Positions 1 through 5,304 of a DNA stretch of 6,181 nucleotides are shown one piece after another. Source of the stretch: Actinomycetota bacterium (GTDB lineage: Bacteria > Actinomycetota > Thermoleophilia > Solirubrobacterales > Thermoleophilaceae); NCBI GenBank assembly GCA_005885165.1, contig VAXR01000101.1, positions 1 through 6,181 of the forward strand. The letters are read 5' to 3'. Below the pieces are notes generated by a model. It had not been told where the DNA came from. It worked only from the letters and a program-made list of their open reading frames with translations, and made no database searches. Position 1 is the first letter of the stretch; the number at the start of each line of letters is the position of its first letter. A program made the position numbers and the translations under genes.

Positions 1-216
1 GAGGCGTCGCCGCTCCTGCGCATGGCCGTGCTCGGCTGGCTCAGCTTCACGATCGGGACCGTGATCGACTGGCTCGAGCGCCCGACGATCGGCCGCGACG
101 AGCTGCGGGAGCTGCTCGTCCAGGCGATGAAGGGGTGCGTGGGCGCCGCGCTGGCGGTCGACCCGTCGCTCGAGCTGCCGGGGATCGCCGAGGCGGAAGC
201 CGAGGCGCTCCCCTGA
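1..216 (+). CDS. TetR/AcrR-like transcriptional regulator, C-terminal fragment (5' end outside window)
   Basis: The reading frame is open from base 1 to a TGA at 214-216, giving 71 visible residues; the start and any DNA-binding domain lie to the left. The visible part is a helical tail: GWLSFTIGTVIDWLERP, then a charged helix (RDELRELLVQAMKGCVGAAL) and an acidic Ala/Glu-rich end. A W-x(n)-W-L helix followed by 'R-(D/E)-E-L-R-x-L-L' is typical of the last two helices of the ligand-binding and dimerisation domain in actinobacterial TetR proteins. In that family the N-terminal HTH binds operators and the C-terminal domain senses a small molecule. The HTH is not visible, so the family call rests only on the tail. 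An in-frame ATG at 22 is internal to the helical domain and is not taken as the start. The gene converges with the protease gene across a 195 bp gap. No target or ligand can be inferred. Confidence 0.6.
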   Translation, partial: EASPLLRMAVLGWLSFTIGTVIDWLERPTIGRDELRELLVQAMKGCVGAALAVDPSLELPGIAEAEAEALP

Positions 217-247
217 GGCACCGCTGATCGTCCGACGGATCAGATCG

Positions 248-298
248 GGAGCATTCCTGAGTTAACCACCGTATGTGTGGTTAAGTCAGGATTGCTCC
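248..298. repeat. Long imperfect inverted repeat (22-bp arms, 7-nt loop) between convergent genes
   Basis: The left arm (248-269) and right arm (277-298) are complementary at 20 of 22 positions. The inner 13 positions include GTTAACCAC opposite GTGGTTAA, and the loop is CGTATGT (270-276). The mismatches are at 254/292 and 261/285 or the adjacent pair. The arms are distinctly A/T-richer than the surrounding DNA. The element lies 31 bp after the TetR-like stop and about 110 bp beyond the end of the protease gene, so a bidirectional transcription terminator or mRNA 3'-end stabiliser is the simplest reading. There is no T-run on either side, so it is not a classical intrinsic terminator. A dispersed palindromic (REP-like) element or a protein-binding site is also possible. 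No second copy is seen in this window. Confidence 0.75.
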
Positions 299-347
299 AC
301 CGGATCCACCCCCTTCGTCGCCAATTGGGAGCGGCCCCGCCCCTGCG

Positions 348-392
348 AAAACTGTCGGTCGGAACGCCGCGTGGCTGGCGCGGGGCGACAGT
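348..392 (-). terminator. Possible rho-independent terminator of the site-2 protease gene
   Basis: Read on the minus strand, ACTGTCG (392-386) pairs with CGACAGT (357-351). The 28-nt interior contains its own small G/C hairpin (CCGCG at 367-371 with CGCGG at 379-383). The outer stem is followed directly by a short T-run (TTTT counting the last stem base, then CGC). It begins 19 bp beyond the TAA of the protease gene and is correctly oriented for it. The stem is short and the T-run is only 3-4 bases, so this is moderate evidence. The rest of the 217-411 gap holds the palindrome at 248-298 and nothing else I can support. Confidence 0.4.
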
Positions 393-411
393 CGGGAAGG
401 ACGCCCGCCGA

Positions 412-1581
412 TTACTGGGCCCGGAGCGGCGCCTGCAGCGCGCGCCGCAGCTGGTCGAGCGTGACGACGCCGCGCAGGACGCCGTCGCGGTCCACCGCCA
501 TCAGCGCGCCCAGCCGCCGGAGGCCCTCCGAGCCGAGTAGCGCCTCGAGCGGCTCGTCGATGCCGATCCGGTAGGTGCCGGCGTCCTCCACGCTCATCAC
601 CTGGTTGACCATCGAGCCCGCGCGCAGGGCCTCCGGCACGGCCTCCACCTTCTGCCGGCTAACGAAGCCGAGAAAGCGGCCGGCCGCGTCGACCACCGGG
701 AACCAGGGCCAGCGGTAGCGGAGGAAGAAGTCGTCGAGCGCGCGATCGAGGTGCGTCTCCGCCGGCAGCGCGACGGGCTCGGCGTCCATCACGTCCGCCA
801 CGCGCAGGCCCGCGATCTGCGAGGTCAGCCGGCTGCGGAGCTCCTCGGCGCGCGCCGCCTGGGCCAGCATCAAGCCGATCGCCGCCGTCCACAGCCCGCC
901 GAAGGTCCCGCCGCCCGGCGTAAGCAGCGAGTAGAGGCCGAAGGCGATCAGGAGGTAGCCGAGGCCTCGCCCCAGCACCGCCGCGAAGCGCGTCGCGCGC
1001 TCGCGGTCGCCGGTGCGCCACCAGGCAATGGCGCGCGCGATCCGGCCGCCGTCGAGCGGGAACCCCGGCAGCAGGTTGAAGAGGAGGAGTGCGAAGTTGA
1101 TGAATGCGAGGAACGAGAGGACCGCGCCGGCCGTGCTCACCTGCGCCGAATGCCGGAGCTCAGCTGCCTGCGTGAAGTGTCCGGGGTCGACGAGCTGCCC
1201 CGCCCCGTAGCAGGCGGCGCCGATCACGAGCGTCACGAGCGGGCCCGCCACCGCCACCCGGAACTCCTCGCCCGGCGTCCGCGTGTCGCTCGACATCTTC
1301 GCCACGCCTCCGAACATCCACAGGTCGATCCCCGCGATCCCGATGCCGCTCCGGATCGCGACCACCGCGTGGCCGAGCTCGTGCAGCAGGACCGAGAGGA
1401 AGAACAGGATCGCGCTGATCGTCGCGAGCACGAACGCCTTCGAGTCGTGCCCCGGGAAGATGTCCTTGAAGTGCTGCGACATCCACCAGATCACGAGGAA
1501 CAGGACGAAGAACCAGGTCGGGTCGACGCCGATCCGGATGCCGAACACCCGGATGAGCTGAATCGAGCGCCCGCCGAACAT
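412..1581 (-). CDS. Site-2 protease family (M50) membrane metalloprotease with C-terminal CBS pair
   Basis: This is a 389-residue intramembrane zinc metalloprotease. The HELGH zinc motif is at residues 67-71 (H67, E68, H71), and the second signature, NLLPGFPLDGGR, at 169-180 supplies the third ligand D177. Hydrophobic segments lie near 24-34, 52-72, 107-128, 150-170, 201-222 and 226-242. A cytosolic tail follows with two CBS-like units (about 260-312 and 325-385), the usual nucleotide-sensing pair of subclass III M50 proteases. Length and order match the actinobacterial Rip3-type group. Known relatives cleave transmembrane substrates such as anti-sigma factors; no such partner is visible here. 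The ATG at 1581 is chosen because residues 1-20 (MFGGRSIQLIRVFGIRIGVD) are the normal family start. Its ribosome-binding site is weak: GGAG at 1584-1587 is only 2 nt from the ATG. The frame stays open far upstream, but that part is antisense to the isocitrate dehydrogenase gene. The gene is divergent from that gene with 153 bp between starts. Confidence 0.93.
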   Translation of the reverse strand: MFGGRSIQLIRVFGIRIGVDPTWFFVLFLVIWWMSQHFKDIFPGHDSKAFVLATISAILFFLSVLLHELGHAVVAIRSGIGIAGIDLWMFGGVAKMSSDTRTPGEEFRVAVAGPLVTLVIGAACYGAGQLVDPGHFTQAAELRHSAQVSTAGAVLSFLAFINFALLLFNLLPGFPLDGGRIARAIAWWRTGDRERATRFAAVLGRGLGYLLIAFGLYSLLTPGGGTFGGLWTAAIGLMLAQAARAEELRSRLTSQIAGLRVADVMDAEPVALPAETHLDRALDDFFLRYRWPWFPVVDAAGRFLGFVSRQKVEAVPEALRAGSMVNQVMSVEDAGTYRIGIDEPLEALLGSEGLRRLGALMAVDRDGVLRGVVTLDQLRRALQAPLRAQ

Positions 1582-1725
1582 GTCTCCATCGTCGCACAGG
1601 GGACCCGCGGCCTTTAGCGATTTGCAGGCGAAGCAGCCGGCTCGACGGTGCGTGACATGATGCGTGAGCGGCGCCTCCGTAGCGGGTATCGGCCTCACAG
1701 CCACCAGGTAACGAAAACGAGCGAG

Positions 1726-1730
1726 AGGAG
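1726..1730 (+). promoter_or_regulatory. Ribosome-binding site fixing the GTG start of icd
   Basis: AGGAG (within GAGAGGAG, 1723-1730) sits 4 nt before GTG at 1735. This supports the GTG over the in-frame ATG at 1648, which would add a 29-residue basic leader unlike the family. No convincing -35/-10 pair was found in the 1582-1734 divergent interval. Confidence 0.7.
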
Positions 1731-1734
1731 CGAG

Positions 1735-2832
1735 GTGGCTTACCCCGTCACTTTCATTCGCGGCGACGGAACCGGACCCGAGATCTCGGAGGCCGTGCGC
1801 CGCGTGCTCGAGGCGACGGGGGTCGAGTTCGAGTGGGACTGGCAGGACGCCGGTGCGGACGTCTACGAGGACGAGGGCACCCCGCTGCCCGACCGCGTGA
1901 TCGACTCGATCAAGGAGCGGGGGCTCGCGATCAAGGGGCCGATCACGACCCCGGTGGGCTCGGGGTTCCGCTCTATAAACGTGGCGCTGCGCAAGGAGCT
2001 CGACCTGTTCGCGTGCCTGCGGCCGTGCAAGGCGTACGAGGGCGTTCGCACGCGGTTCCCCGACACGGACCTGGTGGTGGTGCGAGAGAACCACGAGGAC
2101 CTGTACGCGGGCGTTGAGTACGAGCTCGGCGACGCGAAGACCGAGCGGCTCCGCGAGTTCATAAAGGAGACCGAGGGGACCGAGCTGCGGGAGGACATCG
2201 GCGTCTCGATCAAGCCGATATCGGTGACCGGGACGAAGCGAATCGTGCGCGAGGCGTTCGAGTACACGAAGGCGCACAACCGTTCCAAGGTGACGGCTGT
2301 GCACAAGGCGAACATCATGAAGTTCACCGACGGGTTATTCCTAAAAATCGCTAGAGAGGTTGCGGAGGAGGAGTATCCCGACATCGAGTTCGAGGACCGG
2401 ATTGTGGACAACCTCTGTAACCAATTGGTGTCACGTCCCGAGGAGTACGACGTGATCGTCCTCCCGAACCTCTACGGGGACATCGTCTCCGACCTGGGCG
2501 CCGGCCTGATCGGCGGCCTCGGGATGGCACCGGGTGCGAACGTCGGCGATGAGTACGCGGTGTTCGAGGCAGTGCACGGATCGGCACCGAAGTACAAAGG
2601 TCAGAACAAGGTGAACCCGATGGCGATGATGCTCTCGGGCGTGATGCTGCTTCGCCACATCGAGGAGATCGAGGCGGCGGACCGGCTCGAATCGGCGATA
2701 GCGGAGGTGGTGCGCGAGGGGAAGTCCGTGACGTACGACATGAAGCCGAGCAGGGACGATCCGACGGCCGTCGGCACCTCCGACGTCGCCGACGCCGTGA
2801 TCGCGAAGATGGAGACTGTGGCCGCGGCCTAG
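1735..2832 (+). CDS. icd: Isocitrate dehydrogenase (isocitrate/isopropylmalate dehydrogenase family)
   Basis: This 365-residue enzyme should oxidatively decarboxylate isocitrate to 2-oxoglutarate in the TCA cycle. The start GTG gives MAYPVTFIRGDGTGPEIS, the normal family N-terminus. By alignment from memory with E. coli Icd, all substrate and metal residues are present: S80, N82 and R86 (RSINVALR), R96, R117 and Y124 (VRENHEDLYAG), K191, D225, and D249 and D253 (NLYGDIVSD). The Ser/Asn pair argues for isocitrate rather than isopropylmalate. The cofactor loop HGSAPKYKGQNKVNP (281-295) carries K286, Y287 and V293, and Y334 follows in VTYD. These match the NADP-type residues K344, Y345, V351 and Y391 of E. 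coli, although the length is nearer the shorter NAD-type enzymes; the E. coli R395 position is not clearly kept. Cofactor choice is therefore open, with NADP favoured. Codons include one TTA (2335-2337) and four ATA, rare for this GC content. It converges on the AT-hook gene with a 10 bp gap. Confidence 0.93.
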   Translation: MAYPVTFIRGDGTGPEISEAVRRVLEATGVEFEWDWQDAGADVYEDEGTPLPDRVIDSIKERGLAIKGPITTPVGSGFRSINVALRKELDLFACLRPCKAYEGVRTRFPDTDLVVVRENHEDLYAGVEYELGDAKTERLREFIKETEGTELREDIGVSIKPISVTGTKRIVREAFEYTKAHNRSKVTAVHKANIMKFTDGLFLKIAREVAEEEYPDIEFEDRIVDNLCNQLVSRPEEYDVIVLPNLYGDIVSDLGAGLIGGLGMAPGANVGDEYAVFEAVHGSAPKYKGQNKVNPMAMMLSGVMLLRHIEEIEAADRLESAIAEVVREGKSVTYDMKPSRDDPTAVGTSDVADAVIAKMETVAAA

Positions 2833-2842
2833 CGGCGAGCCT

Positions 2843-3256
2843 CTACTTCTTCGCCGTGTATCCCCTTCCCCGCTTCGTCACGGCGCCGTCCGCGTGCAAC
2901 TGGTTCATGACGCGGTACAGGTAGTTCTTCTGCTTGATGTTCATCTTCGACGCCAGCTCGGTCACGGTGATGCCAGGGTTGTCGCGCACGACCTTGAGGG
3001 CCTGCTCGGCGCGCGTGCCGCCACGGCGGCCGCGCCTGCGGCGTCCGTTGGTGCTGCGGCGGCGCGTGGTGGCCCCGCGCGGACGGCCCGGGCGGCGGCG
3101 CGTGGTGCTGCCGCGCGGACGTCCGGGGCGGCGGCCGCCGACTCCCTGTAGAGCGTCCTTGACACGCTCCAGGTTGAGGTACTCGTCGTACAGCGGACGG
3201 AGCTCCTTCAACCGCTTCTCGAGCGCGTTGCGGTGCTCGGTCAGGAAGTCAGCCAT
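2843..3256 (-). CDS. Small basic DNA-binding protein: coiled coil, two AT-hook-like repeats, winged helix
   Basis: This is a 137-residue protein of no named family that I recognise. Residues 4-38 (FLTEHRNALEKRLKELRPLY and on) are charged and heptad-like, probably a coiled coil for self-association. Residues 42-82 are an Arg-rich linker (19 Arg in 41 residues) with two consecutive 12-residue units, RRPGRPRGSTTR (42-53) and RRPGRPRGATTR (54-65). Each unit contains a PGRPRG core that resembles an AT-hook, the minor-groove binding motif. Residues 82-133 read as a winged-helix domain: AEQALKVVRDNPGITVTELA, then a recognition-helix-like KNYLYRVMNQL and a basic wing, KRGRGY. The inferred role is a nucleoid-associated protein or transcription factor; the architecture recalls histone H1 or Lsr2-like proteins but is not proof. 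The ATG at 3256 is chosen because GGAGGGG lies 8 nt upstream; an upstream extension to 3349 would be an unlikely Cys-rich leader. It is divergent from mdh (36 bp) and convergent with icd (10 bp). Confidence 0.85.
   Translation of the reverse strand: MADFLTEHRNALEKRLKELRPLYDEYLNLERVKDALQGVGGRRPGRPRGSTTRRRPGRPRGATTRRRSTNGRRRRGRRGGTRAEQALKVVRDNPGITVTELASKMNIKQKNYLYRVMNQLHADGAVTKRGRGYTAKK
3062..3133 (-). repeat. 36-bp tandem duplication encoding the two AT-hook-like units
   Basis: Two adjacent 36-bp units (3062-3097 and 3098-3133) are identical at 31 of 36 positions by eye and encode 12-residue units that differ only at Ser/Ala. They stay in frame, so the repeat duplicates a DNA-binding module. 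An internal duplication within the gene is the natural origin, and copy number may vary between relatives. Confidence 0.8.
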
Positions 3257-3264
3257 AAACCAAT

Positions 3265-3271
3265 CCCCTCC
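3265..3271 (-). promoter_or_regulatory. Strong Shine-Dalgarno of the AT-hook/winged-helix gene
   Basis: On the minus strand GGAGGGG lies 8 nt before the ATG at 3256, a near-ideal site. It decides this start over the longer in-frame alternative. It occupies part of the 36 bp gap to mdh, leaving no room for a promoter of either gene within the gap itself. Confidence 0.75.
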
Positions 3272-3292
3272 ATTCGAGTGAAAGGTGCGTGA

Positions 3293-4222
3293 ATGAGACG
3301 CAAGGTAACTGTAGTCGGTGCAGGAAATGTTGGTGCAACGACTGCACAACGACTTGCCGAACGCGATTACGCCGATGTGGTGTTGGTGGACATCGTGGAG
3401 GGGATGCCGCAGGGCAAGGCGCTCGACTTGAATCAGTCCGGTCCGGTTGTCGGATACGAACCGAACATGGTCGGAACCAACGGTTACGAGGAGACTTCCG
3501 GCTCCGACATCGTCGTCATCACGTCCGGTTTTCCGCGGCAGCCGGGAATGAGCCGCGACGATCTCCTGGCGAAGAACAAGGAGATCGTGGGCGGGGTGGC
3601 ATCGCAGGTCAAGGACCGCTCACCGGACGGGATCGTCATCGTCGTCACCAATCCACTCGACGCGATGTGCCACGTCGCGTACGACACCACGCAGTTTCCG
3701 CGTGAGCGTGTGATCGGGATGGCGGGAATTCTCGACTCCGCCCGCTTCCGGACCTTCCTCGCCTGGGAGCTCGGCGTGTCGGTCCGCGACGTGACCGGAT
3801 TCGTGCTCGGCGGTCACGGTGACACGATGGTGCCCGTCGTTTCGTACACCAACGTTGCGGGGGTGCCGGTGCGGCAGAAGATCTCGGATCAGCGCCTCGA
3901 GGAGATCGTCCAGCGAACCCGCGACGGCGGCGCGGAGGTCGTGAAGCTGCTCCAGAAGGGCTCGGCTTACTACGCGCCCGCGGCGGCCGTGGCCGAGATG
4001 GTCGACTCGATCGTCCAGGACCAGAAGCGCGTACTGCCGTGCGCCGCGCTGTGCCAGGGCGAGTTCGGGATCGACGGGCTCTTCGTGGGCGTGCCCGTCC
4101 GGCTCGGCGCCGAGGGAATCGAGGAGATCGTCGAGATCGACCTGGACGAGGAGGAGCGGGGCCAGCTGTCGAAGTCGGCCGACGCCGTGCGCGAGCTGGT
4201 GGAGGCGCTCGCGAACGTCTAG
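3293..4222 (+). CDS. mdh: Malate dehydrogenase (LDH-like type)
   Basis: This 309-residue cytosolic enzyme interconverts malate and oxaloacetate with NAD in the TCA cycle; its length is normal for the LDH-like MDH group. The Rossmann motif GAGNVGA is at 9-15, and D33 at the end of the second strand (VVLVDI) favours NAD over NADP. The substrate loop PRQPGMSR (81-88) has R82 where lactate dehydrogenases have Gln, which marks malate specificity, plus R88. N120 lies in TNPLDAM, and D148 and R151 in LDSARFR. H175 in GGHGDTMVP is the catalytic base, paired with D148. The C-terminal helix is complete. The ATG at 3293 is preceded by a modest AAAGG-like site at 3281-3285. Codons 2 to about 20 use GTA, ACT, GCA, GGA, AAT and CTT, unlike the rest of the gene, probably because a divergent promoter overlaps them or because weak structure is favoured at the start. 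The gene converges on an SRPBCC gene with a 23 bp gap. It is separated from icd by one small gene on the opposite strand. Confidence 0.95.
   Translation: MRRKVTVVGAGNVGATTAQRLAERDYADVVLVDIVEGMPQGKALDLNQSGPVVGYEPNMVGTNGYEETSGSDIVVITSGFPRQPGMSRDDLLAKNKEIVGGVASQVKDRSPDGIVIVVTNPLDAMCHVAYDTTQFPRERVIGMAGILDSARFRTFLAWELGVSVRDVTGFVLGGHGDTMVPVVSYTNVAGVPVRQKISDQRLEEIVQRTRDGGAEVVKLLQKGSAYYAPAAAVAEMVDSIVQDQKRVLPCAALCQGEFGIDGLFVGVPVRLGAEGIEEIVEIDLDEEERGQLSKSADAVRELVEALANV
3308..3338 (-). promoter_or_regulatory. Candidate promoter of the AT-hook gene, inside the mdh coding start
   Basis: On the minus strand TTGCAC (3338-3333) and TACAGT (3313-3308) are separated by 19 nt and would start a transcript about 45 nt before the ATG at 3256. 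Both matches to the consensus are partial and the spacer is slightly long. The support is mainly positional: the gap is only 36 bp, and this part of mdh is unusually A/T-rich. Confidence 0.25.
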
Positions 4223-4245
4223 TCAGAGCCTGGCGGGACGGGCCG

Positions 4246-4713
4246 TTAGGCCGCGAGGGGCAGCTCGCGGCACGAGCCGCGGGCGCCCACCTCGCCGGCG
4301 ATGCGCTCGAGCGCCTTGTCGAGCGCGCCGGCGGCGAGCAGCGCGCTCGTTGCCTGGGAGAGCACGCGCCCCAGCAGGCCGCTCCCCTCGACCGACAGGC
4401 TCGCCCAGAGCTCAACCTCGCCGGGCCCGGCCTCGAAGGCCTCGTACTCGACCTCGATCTCGATCGGCCCCGAGGCGGTCAGCGCGAAGCGGCCCGCGTC
4501 GGCCGCGGACACGTCGACGTCGAACGTCGGGCAGCGTCCCGCCAGGCATCCCGACACCCGTGCGCGGGTGCCGGCCGCGAGGCGATCCGAGTCGAGCTGC
4601 TCGATGCGGAAGTCGATCGGCGACCAGCGGCGGATGGCGTCAGGGTCGGTCAGGACCGCGATGACCTCATCCGGCGTGCCTGTGGTGGTGGTGCGAGTGG
4701 ACCAGGTACTCAT
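4246..4713 (-). CDS. SRPBCC-fold (START/polyketide cyclase-like) protein
   Basis: This is a 155-residue protein with the SRPBCC pattern: an N-terminal strand (STWSTRTTTTGTPDEVIAVL), the helix-turn motif TDPDAIRRWSPIDF with W30, alternating strands (GTRARVSG, FDVDVSA, IEIEVEYEAF, ELWASLSVEG), and a long C-terminal helix (about 112-142) that closes the hydrophobic cavity. The family binds lipids or other hydrophobic ligands, or acts as cyclases; nothing visible fixes a ligand or reaction. Cys56 and Cys61 (CLAGRC) are close together and could be a pair, and Cys148 lies in the tail. No signal peptide is seen, so it is probably cytosolic. The start is clear: GGAGGAG at 4719-4725 lies 5 nt before the ATG. 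It runs in the same direction as the second SRPBCC gene, with 135 bp between them, and has little sequence likeness to it beyond the fold. Confidence 0.85.
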   Translation of the reverse strand: MSTWSTRTTTTGTPDEVIAVLTDPDAIRRWSPIDFRIEQLDSDRLAAGTRARVSGCLAGRCPTFDVDVSAADAGRFALTASGPIEIEVEYEAFEAGPGEVELWASLSVEGSGLLGRVLSQATSALLAAGALDKALERIAGEVGARGSCRELPLAA

Positions 4714-4718
4714 GTCGT

Positions 4719-4725
4719 CTCCTCC
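4719..4725 (-). promoter_or_regulatory. Shine-Dalgarno of the first SRPBCC gene
   Basis: GGAGGAG on the minus strand, 5 nt upstream of the ATG at 4713. A strong independent site suggests this gene is translated on its own rather than coupled to the gene upstream. Confidence 0.7.
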
Positions 4726-4816
4726 GCGCCGGGTGCGAGTTGGGCCCGGCGGCCCCGGTGGAAACCGGCCTCGTGTCGTGGCCTCGATGTCTATTCGAAC
4801 GCATCCGGGGGGCGGA

Positions 4817-4833
4817 TCACAAGTCCTTTGTGA
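4817..4833. repeat. Short palindrome TCACAA-N5-TTGTGA, possible operator or terminator stem
   Basis: The perfect 6-bp arms (4817-4822 and 4828-4833) are separated by GTCCT, in the 135 bp gap between the two SRPBCC genes. It starts 15 bp past the stop of the upstream gene and about 100 bp before the start of the downstream one. G-runs and C-runs just outside (GGGG, CCCC) could extend a stem, but there is no T-run. Either an operator for the 4246-4713 gene or a weak transcript end is possible. Confidence 0.35.
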
Positions 4834-4848
4834 GCCCCGCTGTGAGAG

Positions 4849-5304
4849 CTACGCGTGCGCTCGGTCCTCGACCAGCTTGCGGAGGCGCTTCATCGTCCGG
4901 TCGGCTTCGTGGCCGGACGCGGCGGCGATCGCCCGGCCGGCGGCCTTCCCGACCACCCCGCCGGGCAGCTTGTACTCGTTGAAGTACGAGAAGCGGGTGC
5001 CGTTGCCGTCTTTCGACGACAGCTCGTAGACGGCGCGCGCCTTGGACTTCATCGGTCCGCGGCCCTCCCAGACGATCCGCGACGGGCGGTCGGCCTCGAC
5101 CACAGTCCAGCTCAGGTGAAAGCGCCGCCCGGCCACCTTCATCCGCTGCCTCAGCTTCGAGCCCGGCTTGAGGTCCCCGTCGGGGGCCTCCTCGAGCTCC
5201 TCCTGGATCGTCACCCACTCGTGCAGGCAGCTCGGGTCCGCGAGCACGTCGTAGACGAGCTCGCGCGGGGCGTCGATATCGATCTCGCGCTGCAGCTTGC
5301 TCAC
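4849..5304 (-). CDS. SRPBCC-fold protein, translationally coupled to the SDR gene
   Basis: This 151-residue protein begins SKLQREIDIDAPRELVYDVL, the classical SRPBCC/polyketide-cyclase opening, then the 'ADPSCLHEW' turn with a conserved Trp30. Strands with alternating hydrophobic residues follow (KLRQRMKVAG, FHLSWTVVEA, RIVWEGRG, RAVYELSS, TRFSYFNEYKL), then a long amphipathic, basic C-terminal helix (about 116-147). The fold forms a hydrophobic ligand cavity; the ligand is unknown. The GTG at 5304 is chosen over the GTG at 5334 because it starts exactly at the domain and overlaps the TGA of the upstream SDR gene as GTGA. No good Shine-Dalgarno precedes it, so translation is probably by reinitiation from the SDR gene. 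That arrangement suggests the two proteins act together. Confidence 0.87.
   Translation of the reverse strand: MSKLQREIDIDAPRELVYDVLADPSCLHEWVTIQEELEEAPDGDLKPGSKLRQRMKVAGRRFHLSWTVVEADRPSRIVWEGRGPMKSKARAVYELSSKDGNGTRFSYFNEYKLPGGVVGKAAGRAIAAASGHEADRTMKRLRKLVEDRAHA

Noticed and set aside
751..1617. Plus-strand open frame opposite the protease gene
   Set aside because: Composition is Arg/Glu/Ala-rich with no domain pattern, as expected for the reverse complement of a high-GC gene.
1648..1734. ATG at 1648 as start of isocitrate dehydrogenase
   Set aside because: It would add 29 basic residues unlike the family; the GTG at 1735 has AGGAG 4 nt upstream and begins the conserved N-terminus.
1582..1734. 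Sigma-70-like promoters between the protease gene and icd
   Set aside because: TTGCAG at 1622-1627 has no acceptable -10 at 16-19 nt, and no pair on the minus strand was convincing.
1582..2304. Long minus-strand open frame upstream of the site-2 protease start
   Set aside because: It is antisense to the well-supported icd gene, encodes Arg/Leu/His-rich sequence of no family pattern, and the protease's normal N-terminus begins at 1581.
3257..3349. N-terminal extension of the AT-hook gene with several Cys residues
   Set aside because: It overlaps the mdh start, lacks a ribosome-binding site, and the ATG at 3256 has GGAGGGG at ideal spacing.
3645..4415. Minus-strand open frame across mdh
   Set aside because: Arg/Ser/Pro-rich sequence with no fold pattern, opposite the conserved catalytic region of malate dehydrogenase.
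4755..4768. Small hairpin CCGGT-GGAA-ACCGG
   Set aside because: A 5-bp G/C stem is common by chance at this base composition and has no T-run or other supporting context.
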